Assembly: GCA_015179025.1 (NCBI GenBank)
Contig: WHUX01000153.1
Location: 62,001 to 126,000, forward strand
Reading direction: 5' to 3'
Length of the DNA: 64,000 bases
DNA from: Terfezia claveryi
Taxonomy: Eukaryota > Ascomycota > Pezizomycetes > Pezizales > Pezizaceae
Below the pieces are notes generated by a model, which worked only from the letters and a program-made list of their open reading frames with translations, searched no databases and was not told the origin of the DNA. This document shows positions 1-9,534 of the stretch, piece by piece. A program made the position numbers and the translations under genes. How positions within the stretch are numbered: the first letter of the stretch is position 1; every line of letters starts with the position of its first letter.

Positions 1-299
1 GGATTTCTCCGAATTAGGGTCGAAGATTTCCTCATAGATGATAGGGAAGGGTTCCGTATCATCCCTGTTGTCGAAGGATACCGGTAGTTCCTCAGGGTCC
101 GCTGCAGTTAGGTAGAAGGCCTCTGATATGGAAGTCCTGCCGTCATGTAGGTTGCTGTTGCTGCCGTACCATGATTTGTCATTGTTGATGAAGGTCCTAA
201 TAGATGTGTCTCCCGTTCTAACTGCCCTTGCGGCCCACGATCTGGACATGTCGTCCGTCGAGCCTGTAGGCAGCCTCGCTCGGTGATGCTCAACCCAGA
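1..299 (-). mobile_element. LINE fragment (ORF2 region between reverse transcriptase and RNase H), cut by window edge
   Basis: Read on the minus strand, the stretch is open throughout. It aligns residue by residue with the LINE copy at 13735-14000: shared blocks include WAA(K/R)AVRTGD, ISEAF and a PFP(L/I)I segment. It lies between the reverse-transcriptase and RNase H domains of a Tad-like non-LTR element. The similarity is that of a related subfamily, not a recent copy, since many positions differ. There is no start codon; homology stops near 299, as expected of 5' truncation, and the rest lies beyond the left edge. The absence of stop codons suggests either youth or escape from mutation. 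Seen: the alignment. Inferred: the LINE assignment. Confidence 0.8.
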
Positions 300-318
300 T
301 TACTGCCTACATGTATAC

Positions 319-474
319 ATGCCACCTTACCTTCTGCGTGGGTCTGGCAGATTAACTTGCCTCTCCCTTGAATCCACCAGGTTTCCGTGTGGCTCCTCAT
401 AGCCCCCCTAACGGGGCTGCATAGGAGTACTAAGTATTTAAAAAAAAAAATTAAAAAAAAAATGCCACCTTACC
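319..474 (+). mobile_element. Short retroposed LINE tail (SINE-like) with 13-bp target duplication
   Basis: The body at 332-461 ends in an A-rich tail and is flanked by perfect 13-bp direct repeats ATGCCACCTTACC at 319-331 and 462-474. This is the hallmark of target-primed reverse transcription. The body matches the reverse complement of the LINE 3' end at 6268-6400, including the hairpin AGCCCCCCTAACGGGGCT and GGAGTACT before the tail. It is therefore either a severely 5'-truncated LINE copy or a SINE that borrowed the LINE tail. Other copies at 1698-1800, 4908-5016 and 5017-5076 begin near the same place (around GATTAACTTGCC), which favours a defined short element, but I cannot decide. Confidence 0.85.
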
Positions 475-2679
475 ATTGTTATCGCTAACCGTGTTCTATA
501 TGTCCTTCCAGTAGTCCATACTCATCTCTCCCATCCTGGCTACAGTACATCATCAGCCATCCACTTGCCATCGGCCTGACTGTAGACCTCTTCACCCTAT
601 ACCTTGACCTAGGAGTGGTACTACTAGATTTCCTTGAACTATGCATAATCTTCGACTGGGAAATTCAGATTGCGCATTGCCGTCCCCGATGGACTCGTGC
701 CCACGAGAGGCTAGCTGCTTCCGGAGTGTCTCTTATCCTTACCAGCGTAGGGTGCTCCCTCATCTCTCATCAGGACTGGTAGGTCTGCTCTGTGCATGCT
801 GTGGTTTCTTCATAATTGCTAAGTACCACTTCTTCCTAACCCAGGGAGTGTTCTCTAGCACTCCTTCCTCAGCCTTACAATCTTCGTTCAAAACTTGGCC
901 TCGACTCATACCGGTATGCTCCGGCAGACTGGATTCCAACCCTCGCCTTTCCCTGCCCCAATACTTTCTTTCTCCCGGTTCACTGAATTCCGCCGTTGGT
1001 TTGGTAACAGTCTACCGTTCTGCCAGAGATGGAAATCTTCCAGCCCCGTGGTAGATGTTCTCGAACACAGTCTCTATCTCCGCATGGCTGTGGCCTTTAG
1101 TAGGTTGCAATCTCGCCCCCCTCCTGGTCCACATATAGGTATGTGGCGCTTTTATACCGCAGTTTTTGCCTCCATGCCATTCATAAAAGTAATTCAGTGC
1201 CTCCGGCTGTGGGCCACCTCAACTTCGGCTGTACTCAGAGGGACATATCACACTGAGGTGGAACTAGTCGTTGCTTGGAATGTGAACTTGTTCTGGTCCT
1301 CCTGTTGTTTGTTTTCTTCCGGACGTCTCGTACTTCCACAGCTTTGGCAGTGGCATTTTACTTGATTGGAGCGGTCGTTGTGCGCCTGCACTTGTTGGGG
1401 ATGTGGAGGTGGATGGGGTATGAGATTCGGTGATTTCTGGCTCGCCTCTGTCCGAGGGCGAGCTTGACAGAGGAGAATAAACAAGTACATGTTGGTTGGG
1501 TTCTTGGGGGGCATACGCTTTTAACAACGACAGCCAAAGTCGATGGTTCACAGAGTGGCGCGATCCAGGAGGACCACGAAAGCCACCCTACCTACAGACA
1601 TTGTTCTTACAATCTATCTATTACGTGTATGTAGTTCCGCATTGGCTCCTCACATCAAGCACTATGAATACACCTTATACATGAGCTCCATGTATGATTT
1701 CTTTTATAAGAATAGATACTCGTTACTCCTATTCCGTCCCAGTAAGGGGACCATGAGGAGCCATCTGGAAATCCGGGTGGATTCAGGACAAGGAAAGCTC
1801 TATGTATAAGGATCACGGCGAGAAGTTGAACCTTCACAAACCCTCAGGCACACCTCCATCAACCTCCAAATACCCTCACTTGTGTGATACCATGTCGCCC
1901 TGAATATTTCTTTCTCCAGGCATTCGTTTCAAAAAACCCCGATGCTAGACTCCGGATCCCAAAGCAAATGCGTCCTACTGGTATGCAACCGAGGTTACCA
2001 AAGCTGTCTCCCGCTGATTCTGGGCCTGTCGATAAATTATCAACAAAGAAAATTATCGAACAAAGATATCCATCAGAGCAACAAAGCGAGTCTAATACTA
2101 CTGAGACCCTTTCCCAATGCGGATACACCATACCCAATCAAGACCACAAAGGGAGCCAATATTGCTATTTCGATTACTGGTACCGCAGCTCCTGTCGTCT
2201 GGCAAGAGGTTCCTTTCTATCCTCTTAGTTATACTATAAGCACTCGGTGGTGAAGACAAGTACAAGACAACCACTTTGCGAGTTCACGACGTCTACCAGT
2301 GCGCCGCATGCTCGTCCAGACTCAGCGTTCATCAGGTGGCGGTCAGTCTTTTGCCGGTCGGTCATTTATAATCAGAAATCAAACTCCCCAAAGTCAGGAT
2401 TAGTCGAGCAGTATAGAGAGTTGGACTACGGTGGTCAAAAAAATAATTTTAGGCAACTCGTTCCCACTCGAGAACAATAAACCAAACACCGTCTCCATCC
2501 CCTACCGGTATCTCCGTTGGTCTCTTGCCGGTCACTACTATCAGCTATCAAGTTCTCCAAAGCCAGGGGGGTATACAGAGCGGAGCTACAGCAAATTGAG
2601 AATACCCTCCCAGAGGACTAGCCAGCGATCCGAAAGAACTCACTCTTCAACAATTTATTTCGCTGCACATATCTCCACC
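475..2679. other. Gene-poor stretch
   Basis: I see no convincing gene. The open frames are short, overlap on both strands and show no domain. One old LINE-tail copy lies at 1698-1800. The last few hundred bases are upstream of the two-exon gene at 2680 and should hold its promoter, but no clear TATA or initiator stands out. Confidence 0.5.
1698..1800 (-). repeat. Old copy of the short LINE-tail repeat
   Basis: Diverged match, on the minus strand, to the tail element at 332-461. It keeps GTTACTCCTAT, ATGAGGAGCCA and GGGTGGATTCA in the right order (plus-strand reading) but has point changes throughout and no long poly-T. It is older than the 319-474 insertion. No target duplication is recognisable. 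Confidence 0.6.
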
Positions 2680-3385
2680 ATGAATCCCTGCATCAATGTT
2701 TTATTAATCATTCTCCTTGTCTTTGTCTCTATCATGACCTGGATCGCCTGGAAGTAAGCTCCCTCAACCCCCAGCAAAACAAGATATACACATCACTCCT
2801 CTTCTAACCAAGCCCACGTTAATCTACCCCCCCCACAGGGCCATTGCCGCCAACCCCTTCGAAGAAATAGACCCCAACTCCCCTAACGACGACATCTCCT
2901 GCATCTACAGAGCCTACATCCGTATACTCGCCGACGCCACCATCATTACCTACATATACATCACCGGGGTAACTGCCGTCCTGTGCCTAGCGTACTTCGA
3001 ATACCAGCGCTGGTGCAGATGGGAAGTTGCAATATATCAACGAACCTGGCTCCCTGCGCGACTCAGATTACCGACTTGGGTCCGCCGGAGAAGAACGATC
3101 GCCGTGGAGGTCAACTCCAAGACACCTCGACATGGTCCCGGTCTAGGAAAAAAATCTCAACAAAAACGTAAAAAACCCGCCCCAGAGGTACGGAGGGGGA
3201 GTACGGAATGGGAGACAACAACCTCACAGCCGCAGATGCAGGACACGGGGAAGAAGAGGAAGACAAAGCTTCCAAAGAGGAAAAAGGAGGGGTATAACCC
3301 GAAATATGAGGAGGTGCTAGCTGATGGGACGCCGGTGAATATGCAGAGAAATAGTGACCAGGCTATAGACAGCCAAGAGGCATAA
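2680..3385 (+). CDS. Small two-exon membrane protein of unknown function
   Basis: Exons 2680-2753 and 2839-3385 give 206 aa. The start codon has a CCACC-ATG context. The 85-bp intron begins GTAAGC, ends CACAG after a long C run, and contains CTAAC as a likely branch point; splicing joins TGG-AA|G-GCC in frame. The protein opens with a strongly hydrophobic segment (about residues 5-24), has a second hydrophobic stretch near residues 55-85, then a long lysine/arginine-rich tail with KKRK-type clusters that is probably cytosolic. I do not recognise the family. The match of splice signals, phase and an open second exon makes it a likely real gene. Its nearest neighbours are repeats. Confidence 0.65.
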
Positions 3386-4546
3386 GTTTAACATACTGCT
3401 TAGAAATTCAATGTATGTCTACTCCTACAGCTATACAACATTCTCCGATATGCAGCGCTTGGGCTACCTTATGCAGGGGGGTTGTGGGGACGAAACATTT
3501 TCCCACCTAGCGGTGCAAGGCGAACCAGGCATCTGGCTCCATTGCAAGATGGCACTGGGGGTGTCAGTAATGTAGAGAAACCTAAATACAAATGAAAAAC
3601 TACCTGTGTCACTCTCTCTAGTATAGACAAGCAGCTAAACGCATACTTGAGCTTGGTGCATAGAAAGTCCGGATCCACCATGGATAAAGAAACGTTTGGG
3701 TATATGAACGTTCCTTTGTTGTTATGTTATTTTTGTTTCATTTTGTTTGTCCTTGGACGTTATTCTATAGGTAGCGGGTTGAAATCGCGCTAACGATGCC
3801 AAGTGTGGGAAATAAAATTGTTGAAACTTGCAAGTATACTTTGAATAGTCACTACTTTGAACACAAGTACCTGCACCTGTTGATCCTCAGGAATTATCTT
3901 TGGGTCTAGGCTTCTTCTTAACCAAATCCCACGACCTGAAATCGTCCCCGAAGCCCAAAACCTCGACCTCAAGAGGAATCTGTGGTTTTCGATGAAGTCG
4001 CTCTCAACATGAGTAAAACAAGACTTTCACCGACGTCGGAATCCCTTCGCTTGTAGAGTTCTTGAAAGTGCTCGGTCTCAGAGTTGGTGTCGGTGTCTTG
4101 CAGACTCTCCCATCCGTCCATACTTTGAAACCTCGCTGTGAAGGGAAGGGCGGTGTACTCATTGCGAGATTCATAGGACAGTGATATCATGGCAGGTGTA
4201 ATGCCAAGGCCATTTGAGGGCGGGGCTGCAGATCTGTTAGCTGTGTGTTCCAATGTCTTGAAGGTATAGAATGCATGCATAGAGCCAGCGGCTTCTCAAA
4301 GGAGGTTTTGTCTCTCCATGTTGTTAAGAATTTCGAGCCCTCAACCGGGCCCGGATGGGTAGTACAAGACCTACGGGTCCTAAGTTCATCCGAATACAAC
4401 GTCCCTGTGTTATCGACATCGATATATATACACCACGCCAGCTACAATGATGTAGCTGTGGAGATTACTTTAGCAGTTGGTACACTGGTATCGAACGTCT
4501 ATACGATACTCGGGTGCTCTCGATCTACCGAATTTCTCACACCTAG
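3386..4546. other. Stretch without a supported gene
   Basis: A minus-strand frame at 4280-3969 (103 aa, rich in Ser, Thr and Glu) and a following one at 3972-3790 look mildly protein-like and could be the tail of a decayed gene, but no domain, start or splice model supports them. Nothing else is recognisable. Confidence 0.35.
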
Positions 4547-4581
4547 CACGTTTTGTCCTAGCGGTTACACTCTCCAACATA
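4547..4581 (+). repeat. About 35-bp dispersed repeat, copy 1
   Basis: CACGTTTTGTCCTAGCGGTT followed by ACACTCTCCAACATA. The same block, with one small indel and one change, occurs at 59586-59621. It directly precedes the TAGTCTCGTGC segment and the mini-element at 4591-4643. Too short to classify; it may be the end of a larger dead element. Confidence 0.6.
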
Positions 4582-4590
4582 GTCTCGTGC

Positions 4591-4643
4591 CCGCCCTACC
4601 CCGTTTGGCGGGGGTGTTGTGCCAACCAGACTACCGCCCTACC
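4591..4643 (+). mobile_element. Ultra-short hairpin element with 10-bp direct repeats
   Basis: A 33-bp body at 4601-4633 ends GTTGTGCCAACCAGACTA. It is bounded by perfect 10-bp repeats CCGCCCTACC at 4591-4600 and 4634-4643. The body can fold as two small hairpins (CCG/CGG and GTTG/CAAC). The left repeat is itself preceded by TAGTCTCGTGC at 4580-4590, which resembles the opposite end of the same family. Related copies: 14914-14951, 18000-18113, 20131-20179, 40873-40922, 41186-41228 and 59362-59409. Confidence 0.7.
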
Positions 4644-4907
4644 TCTACTACCAAGGCCCATTTGGGACTAGTCTCAGTATTAACTCCACTGACTAAACAT
4701 GGGAAACCTCCTTAGGACAATCACATCTCCTTGGCTGTTAGGAAATCCTTTTGAGGGAGGCGGGATTCGAATCTACGAACACAATTGCATTCCCCAGGAT
4801 GATTCAGCCGGAAATGTCGGGATCTGGTATGGCACTTGTCAGTTGCAAAATCATGTCTGACTACGGTCGGTCATGGTATCAAAAAATCCGCCCATCTCCA
4901 GGAGTGC

Positions 4908-5016
4908 CTTGTTTTCTTTTTTCTTTTATACCCATTCCTCATATACGATTCCGGAGAGAGGACCATAATGTGCAACCCGAAAATACGGCTGGATACAGGA
5001 GCAAGGCAAGTTAATC
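4908..5016 (-). repeat. Old LINE-tail copy
   Basis: Reads on the minus strand from AGATTAACTTGCC through a GGATACAGG (plus-strand) block to a T-rich end near 4908-4925. It is strongly diverged from the copy at 332-461. It abuts a second copy at 5017-5076, apparently inserted at the boundary. Confidence 0.5.
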
Positions 5017-5076
5017 TTTTTTTTTTTTTTTTAAATACTTATTACTCCTATGCAGCCCCGTAGGCAAGTTAATCTG
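5017..5076 (-). repeat. LINE-tail copy with internal deletion
   Basis: A 16-base T run (5017-5032) is followed by TTACTCCTATGCAGCCCCGT, then directly by AGGCAAGTTAATCTGC. It is the tail element with its middle missing. The poly-T on the plus strand shows minus orientation. Confidence 0.6.
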
Positions 5077-6252
5077 CTGCGTCCGGCACTGATACACGGA
5101 TCAGAAAGAAAGGATGAAAGATAAAAGTTAACCCCTTGATAAAGGTACGTAACATAGCAGGATTGCTCTAAATGGTAGGATGACCTGGGTTGTTCAAAAT
5201 CATATGAAGTGCAGGACAATCATCTTTGTTTTAAATATCTGCGCCCATGTCAAGCAGCACTAAAAGCTTTGATCTGGCCCTTCCAAGCTGCTCTATGAAG
5301 CGTGTTAGAATCGCCTGTGTGCTTGGAAGTGACCCCTGCACCCGCTCCAGTAGCAGATTTAGAACCTCTAAAACGGGTGTGGCTCGACTATCAGGTTCCA
5401 GAGGTGTGGCAAGCTTGAGGGTCTTGTATCCTGGACTGCATGCTGCCATGAAGGAACCACATGATGTTTCAGAGTTTGGCTTCAAACCGCCATCACCCTA
5501 ATGATCGATTGAGATGAGGACAGCAGGATTTATTTAGGTTGAGGGCAAGGTCTAGAACCACCTCATGCCGTTGGTTTTCGGTGCGCTGGCGCTATGCCAT
5601 AATTTGTAATTTTGAATATCTCTTCCTCGTTACCCTTGAGCATCTCCCGCCGTAACATTATTGCTATATAAAAGGCCCTACGTATCTCCCTCCATACTTC
5701 CTTGTGACCTATGCTAAGGGCGAAGGAGGCAATCGAGTACATTGATGCAACTGATGCTGTACGCCAGAGACTTCTGTTTGTAACTGGAAGTCGCTGGTCT
5801 ACCTACAGCTGGAGCCCGACAAGTCGTGCATTTTGTTGAACAATCTGTTTCATGGACCGAGCAATCTGCTTTTGGAAGTTGGTAGCTGAGTATTTGCGAC
5901 ACTCAAATCAATACCACCATTATCATCTGCTACTGACATTATGGTAAGAGTGGAAACGTCGCAGTATGCTGGTAATATCGTAGTGTTCTGGTAATGTCGC
6001 GTGTGCAGAGTATTACAAAAGATATGTGGAATATGTTGTTAGGCAGCGGAAAGGTACTAGCGACGGAACACGGGTGCAGGCGGATCTATAGCTATATGCC
6101 TACCCTAGCGGATGGTAATGCACGGAGTGGACAATAGAAGTTTCAGAGTGTACTTAGAGAGAAGTGAACGATACGGAGTGTAGATTTGCTGAATTCTTAG
6201 GAAAATACAGGTCCAGAGCGTTGTCTATCTACATGAGAAATTCAGGATAAGA

Positions 6253-7066
6253 AATGGCGCAGGGATGTTTTTTTTTTTTTTTTTTTCAAAAGACTCAGTA
6301 CTCCTATGCAGCCCCGTTAGGGGGGCTATGAGGAGCCACGCGGAAACCCGGTGGATTCAAGGGAGAGGCAAGTTAATCTGCCAACCCCACGCAAACTTAA
6401 ATACACGAACTTGCAGAAGGCCCTATGCTGTCATTAACGGACTTAGCCGATGACCCGGAGGCCTGACTGGTACACGACTACGAAATGAAGAACTTGAAGG
6501 ACTAGAAGCTGAGGTAAACTGGAAATAACCGCGTGAACTGACAGAACTGAGATAAATGGGACTAAAATGCAAGGAAACTCGTGAAAATTCGTAAATCTCT
6601 CTCTTCATCTCCAACCTCCCGACGGCAGCGGCATTCCCGACAGCTCCCTACATAAGCTCATGGTATAGGAGGCTGAAGAAGGCCTCCGTAGCTTCGTATC
6701 TCTCTTCTCCTTCCCCTTCTTTCCTCCAATCCAGTTCGTCGAGCTCCTCCCAGCTCCTCCTCCCCCCAATAGACCGCTGCGTATCCGGTTGAAGCGTGGG
6801 CAGTCGAAGAAGATATGTTCTCCGGTCTCAGTGGGGTGACCACATGTGCATGCTGCTGATTCCGCCTTGCCGATATGGTGAAGCCAGCTCCGTTGCGGGC
6901 CTCTGTTAGTTCTTAGCCAGGTGTAGGCTGACAGGGCTTGTCGATTCCACTCCACTCTTCTTACCCCGAAGCCCGCCTTTGTTCTTGCTTCCTTTCGTCT
7001 CGCTTTAGAGGCTGCGCGTAGCCCTCCTTCTGTTGTTGTCTGTTCCTGGCATGTGAATTCCCCCAG
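6253..7066 (-). mobile_element. 3' part of a Tad-like LINE (C-terminal ORF2 and tail)
   Basis: Target duplication AATGGCGCAGGGATG lies at 6253-6267 and recurs at 14569-14583 on the far side of the split element. The LINE tail is the poly-T at 6268-6286. The minus-strand frame ending at 6605 encodes the ORF2 carboxyl end, with the Cys/His cluster CTCGHPTETGEH...FFDC (around 6790-6860) that follows RNase H in fungal LINEs. The reading frame runs without a stop from 7066 to 6605 and joins, across the inserted gypsy element, with 13299-14568: the codons on either side of the GTGGG duplication read through in phase. The 3' untranslated part (6287-6600) carries the sequence that also moves as the short tail repeat. 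Confidence 0.85.
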
Positions 7067-7097
7067 GTGGGTGTAACAACCGTGTGTTCAGTTGTCA

Positions 7098-7167
7098 TCA
7101 CCTGCGATCGCAGGTGACGGGTCATTGCCATTGTTGTCTTTGTCATCACCTGCGATCGCAGGTGATG
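7098..7167. promoter_or_regulatory. Paired perfect palindromes in the LTR U3
   Basis: TCACCTGCGATCGCAGGTGA (7098-7117, 20 bp) and a 24-bp version with the same core (7144-7167) sit at the LTR start, 26 bp apart. Both are perfectly self-complementary and recur in the 3' LTR from 12764. Position upstream of the TATA box suggests a binding site for a dimeric factor or a structural role; the function is inferred only. Confidence 0.6.
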
Positions 7168-7490
7168 GGTTATTGTTATCGTTACCTTGCTTGGCTTCCG
7201 AGATAGGGAAGCTTATTTCCCCCATTGCCCTGGCCGGGTTATGTATATATAGAGCCTGTCCCTCGTACTGTCGTTGGATCCCCATCCAACGTCTTGTATA
7301 CCCAATACAGGACCTTGCTTCCCCCAGCGCTTGTGCACCTCCCTTGTGCACATCCTTGTCTCGAACAAACAACTCTGCAGTACAGCTGCCTCCCTTGACA
7401 CACGCGGCAACTGCCTCCGCGTGTCTCGTGTCCCTTGCCCTCTGCCTCTTGCCTCTTGCCCTTGCCCCCGTCTCAGTCTTCCCCTGGTCA

Positions 7491-7562
7491 CACACGTAGC
7501 GTTCCTACGTGTGTCTTACCCTAGCCTTTCCCCCGATCACACACGTAGCGCTCCTACGTGTG
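7491..7562. repeat. Two hairpins CACACGTAG/CTACGTGTG in the LTR
   Basis: 9-bp arms with 5-base loops at 7491-7513 and 7540-7562, near the LTR 3' end. A third imperfect hairpin (ACACGCGG/CCGCGTGT) lies just upstream around 7401-7424. The same set occurs in the 3' LTR. Such stems near the R/U5 part could affect RNA 3' ends or packaging; this is inference. Confidence 0.55.
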
Positions 7563-7663
7563 CGATTGCCCCTTGCCACTTCCCTGGCGTACCCCTTGGT
7601 CGCCTTGTCCCCAGAGCCCTTGTTACACTACGTTGGATCTTCTCGACCAACTGGTACGCTGTC

Positions 7664-8848
7664 ATGTCCGGAACCCCTCCACCCGCTGTCAGGTTTCAAA
7701 CCTGGAGGAACTCCCCTATACCCTCAGGACCGAACGAATTGAATGCCTATTGTCGAGAGATCATCGACATCTTCGAGGCCATGGATGCCATCGGGGCCGA
7801 ACTTGGCAATAGCTTGGCTGTGGCTGAACGAAAACTGAGATCCGCCGATGAAGAAATCACAGTACTCCAAAACGACCTTGACAATGCCACCATCACTCTG
7901 GCCAACGAGCGAACCACGATCCAGACCCTCAACCGCGCTATGGCCGCTATGTCGGCAACCCCACCCTCCGCACCAACCGCCAAAACCGAAAGTATTCCAA
8001 CCCCCTCCAAATTCAATAGGGATAGGGCTCGCCTCTGAGCTTGGAAGAACTCGGTAAACCTCAAACTCAATGGGGACTCAGCCAGATTCCCATCCGAGCA
8101 ACACCGATTGGCTTATGTCTTTGCCCTGCTGGAGGATAAGGCAGTAGATCAAATCCAGCCATATGTCCTCGAGACTGGGATTAAGCTAGATGGTATCCCG
8201 GCACTCTTCGCTATTCTAGACAGGGCTTTTGGGGACCCCGATGCCATGGGCATGGCTAGTCGAGCCCTCCGAGCCCTGAAACAACGTAATTCGGATCTGT
8301 CCACATATGTGGCAGAGTTCTCTAGGCTGGCAGCAGAAGTATTGTGGAATGACCAGTCAAAGCTCGAGCAGTTCCAGGAGGGACTGAATGACAAACTTCA
8401 ACAGGCCATGGTCACCCTCCCAGAGACCAAGAGTCTCGACGAATTAATCGACCAGGCATCCAGGGTGGAACAACGGATGGCTAGGTTGAGACACCGCCTT
8501 ACCTTCCGCCCTGCCACCCGCTCACCTCAGCAACTACAGCAACACCAACCATAGCAACACCAACAACAGCAACCGACCCCCAAGCCTGCCCAAGTCCCAG
8601 CCTCGGCCAACAAACCCGCGCACCCCTCTCTCGTAGCAGGTGGTGCCGCGCCTATGGACCTATCCGCAGGTAGGCCACGGTTAACCCAGGAGGAGAGAGA
8701 TTGCCGTCGGAATAATGGGCTATGCATAGCCTGTGGGAAGGCTGACCACTTCATTGCGGCTTGCCCCCTTCGAAAGAATCACTCCCTGGCCATACATGCG
8801 GTGTCCGAGACCCCAGAGGAGTCGGGAAAAGCGGAGTCCCTTGCCTAG
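7664..8848 (+). pseudogene. gag of the chromovirus, with internal stops
   Basis: The frame starts MSGTPPPAV at 7664 and includes a coiled-coil-like segment (ERKLRSADEEI...), the capsid region (YVFALLEDKAVDQ..., TYVAEFSRLA..., WNDQSKLEQFQEGL) and a CX2CX4HX4C zinc knuckle CIACGKADHFIAAC at 8723-8764. It is interrupted by TGA at 8036-8038 and TAG at 8552-8554, the latter in a glutamine-rich stretch where CAG or CAA is expected. TAG at 8846-8848 may be the natural end. Gag would form the virus-like particle and bind the RNA. All three parts share one frame, so only the stops break it. Confidence 0.85.
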
Positions 8849-9533
8849 TTGCTGACACTAGCAAGGGACCTATTATGGGTCATTTATCTTTGTCTGTGTT
8901 TTCCTTGCCTGCATCTATGTCTGTTGATGAATCTCGCTTGTTTGGCGAGCATTTTGTAGTACCAATAACTGTTAAATTCAATAGTAAAACAGTGTTAACA
9001 TCAGCTCTCATAGATTGTGGTGCTTCAGGGATAGCCTTCATTGATCAGACCTTCGTCAGTAAAAACTCCATACCAACCTCCAAGCTAAAGACCCCCGCCT
9101 TCTTGATGTCATTGACGGCTGCCCTATCTCTTCTGGGGCTATTACCCATCTTGCGTGTCTGCCCAGTGCCATTGGAGACCATTCGGAGGACCTCCCAATA
9201 TTCATGACCAAACTAAAATATCCAATTGTCCTTGGGATCCCCTGGCTCAGAATGCACGATGTGTCAGTCAGCTTCGGCTCTTACACCTTGCAATTCAACA
9301 GCCATTATTGCAGAACAAACTGTAGAGGTCCAAAAATCACCGTCACGGGGCTATGTGCATTACCACCCCCGATAATCCACCCAACCCAGGTGGTACACCA
9401 GCCCGCACACATCAATGCTGCTCACTGCCCTGCTCCCCCTGTTCCCCCGTTCCCCCGTTCCCCCGTTCCTCCCATTCCTCCCGTTCCCCCCGTTCCCTCT
9501 ACTCCCCCTGTTCAACCTCCCCCAAAGCCCTGA
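8761..9533 (+). pseudogene. Protease region of pol, frameshifted
   Basis: Overlaps the end of gag in another frame, as is usual for pol. The aspartic-protease signature is LIDCGASG near 9010-9033, with Cys where Asp-Ser/Thr-Gly is usual, so the active site is probably damaged. The frame continues to a second block IVLGIPWLRMHDVSV at 9220-9265 in a different phase, showing a frameshift between about 9100 and 9200. A proline-rich linker (PPVPP repeats, 9430-9530) follows and ends in a stop. Confidence 0.75.
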
Positions 9534-9534
9534 A

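Larger units (their letters stand above)
4644..6252. other. Gene-poor stretch with old LINE-tail copies
   Basis: Holds two LINE-tail copies (4908-5076). A minus-strand open frame at 5485-5234 ends with a LLVLLDMGADI motif resembling the end of an ankyrin repeat, followed at once by a stop; it may be an ankyrin gene fragment but is too short to call. I see nothing else. Confidence 0.4.
7072..7627 (+). repeat. 5' LTR of the chromovirus
   Basis: Starts TGTAACA and ends TGTTACA, a perfect 7-bp inverted terminus. TATATATA at 7244-7251 is the likely promoter core. Open frames inside it on both strands are not genes. It contains two long perfect palindromes and two CACACGTAG/CTACGTGTG hairpins, annotated separately. 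I could not identify a convincing tRNA primer-binding site right after 7627. Confidence 0.95.

Noticed and set aside
332..461. tRNA-derived SINE with Pol III boxes
   Set aside because: TGGCAGATTAAC and CCCTTGAATCC only loosely resemble A and B boxes and are too close together; LINE-tail origin explains the sequence.
7088..7499. Open frames of up to 135 codons on both strands in the LTRs (also 12754-13310)
   Set aside because: They lie wholly inside the LTRs, overlap each other and reflect palindromic, low-complexity sequence.
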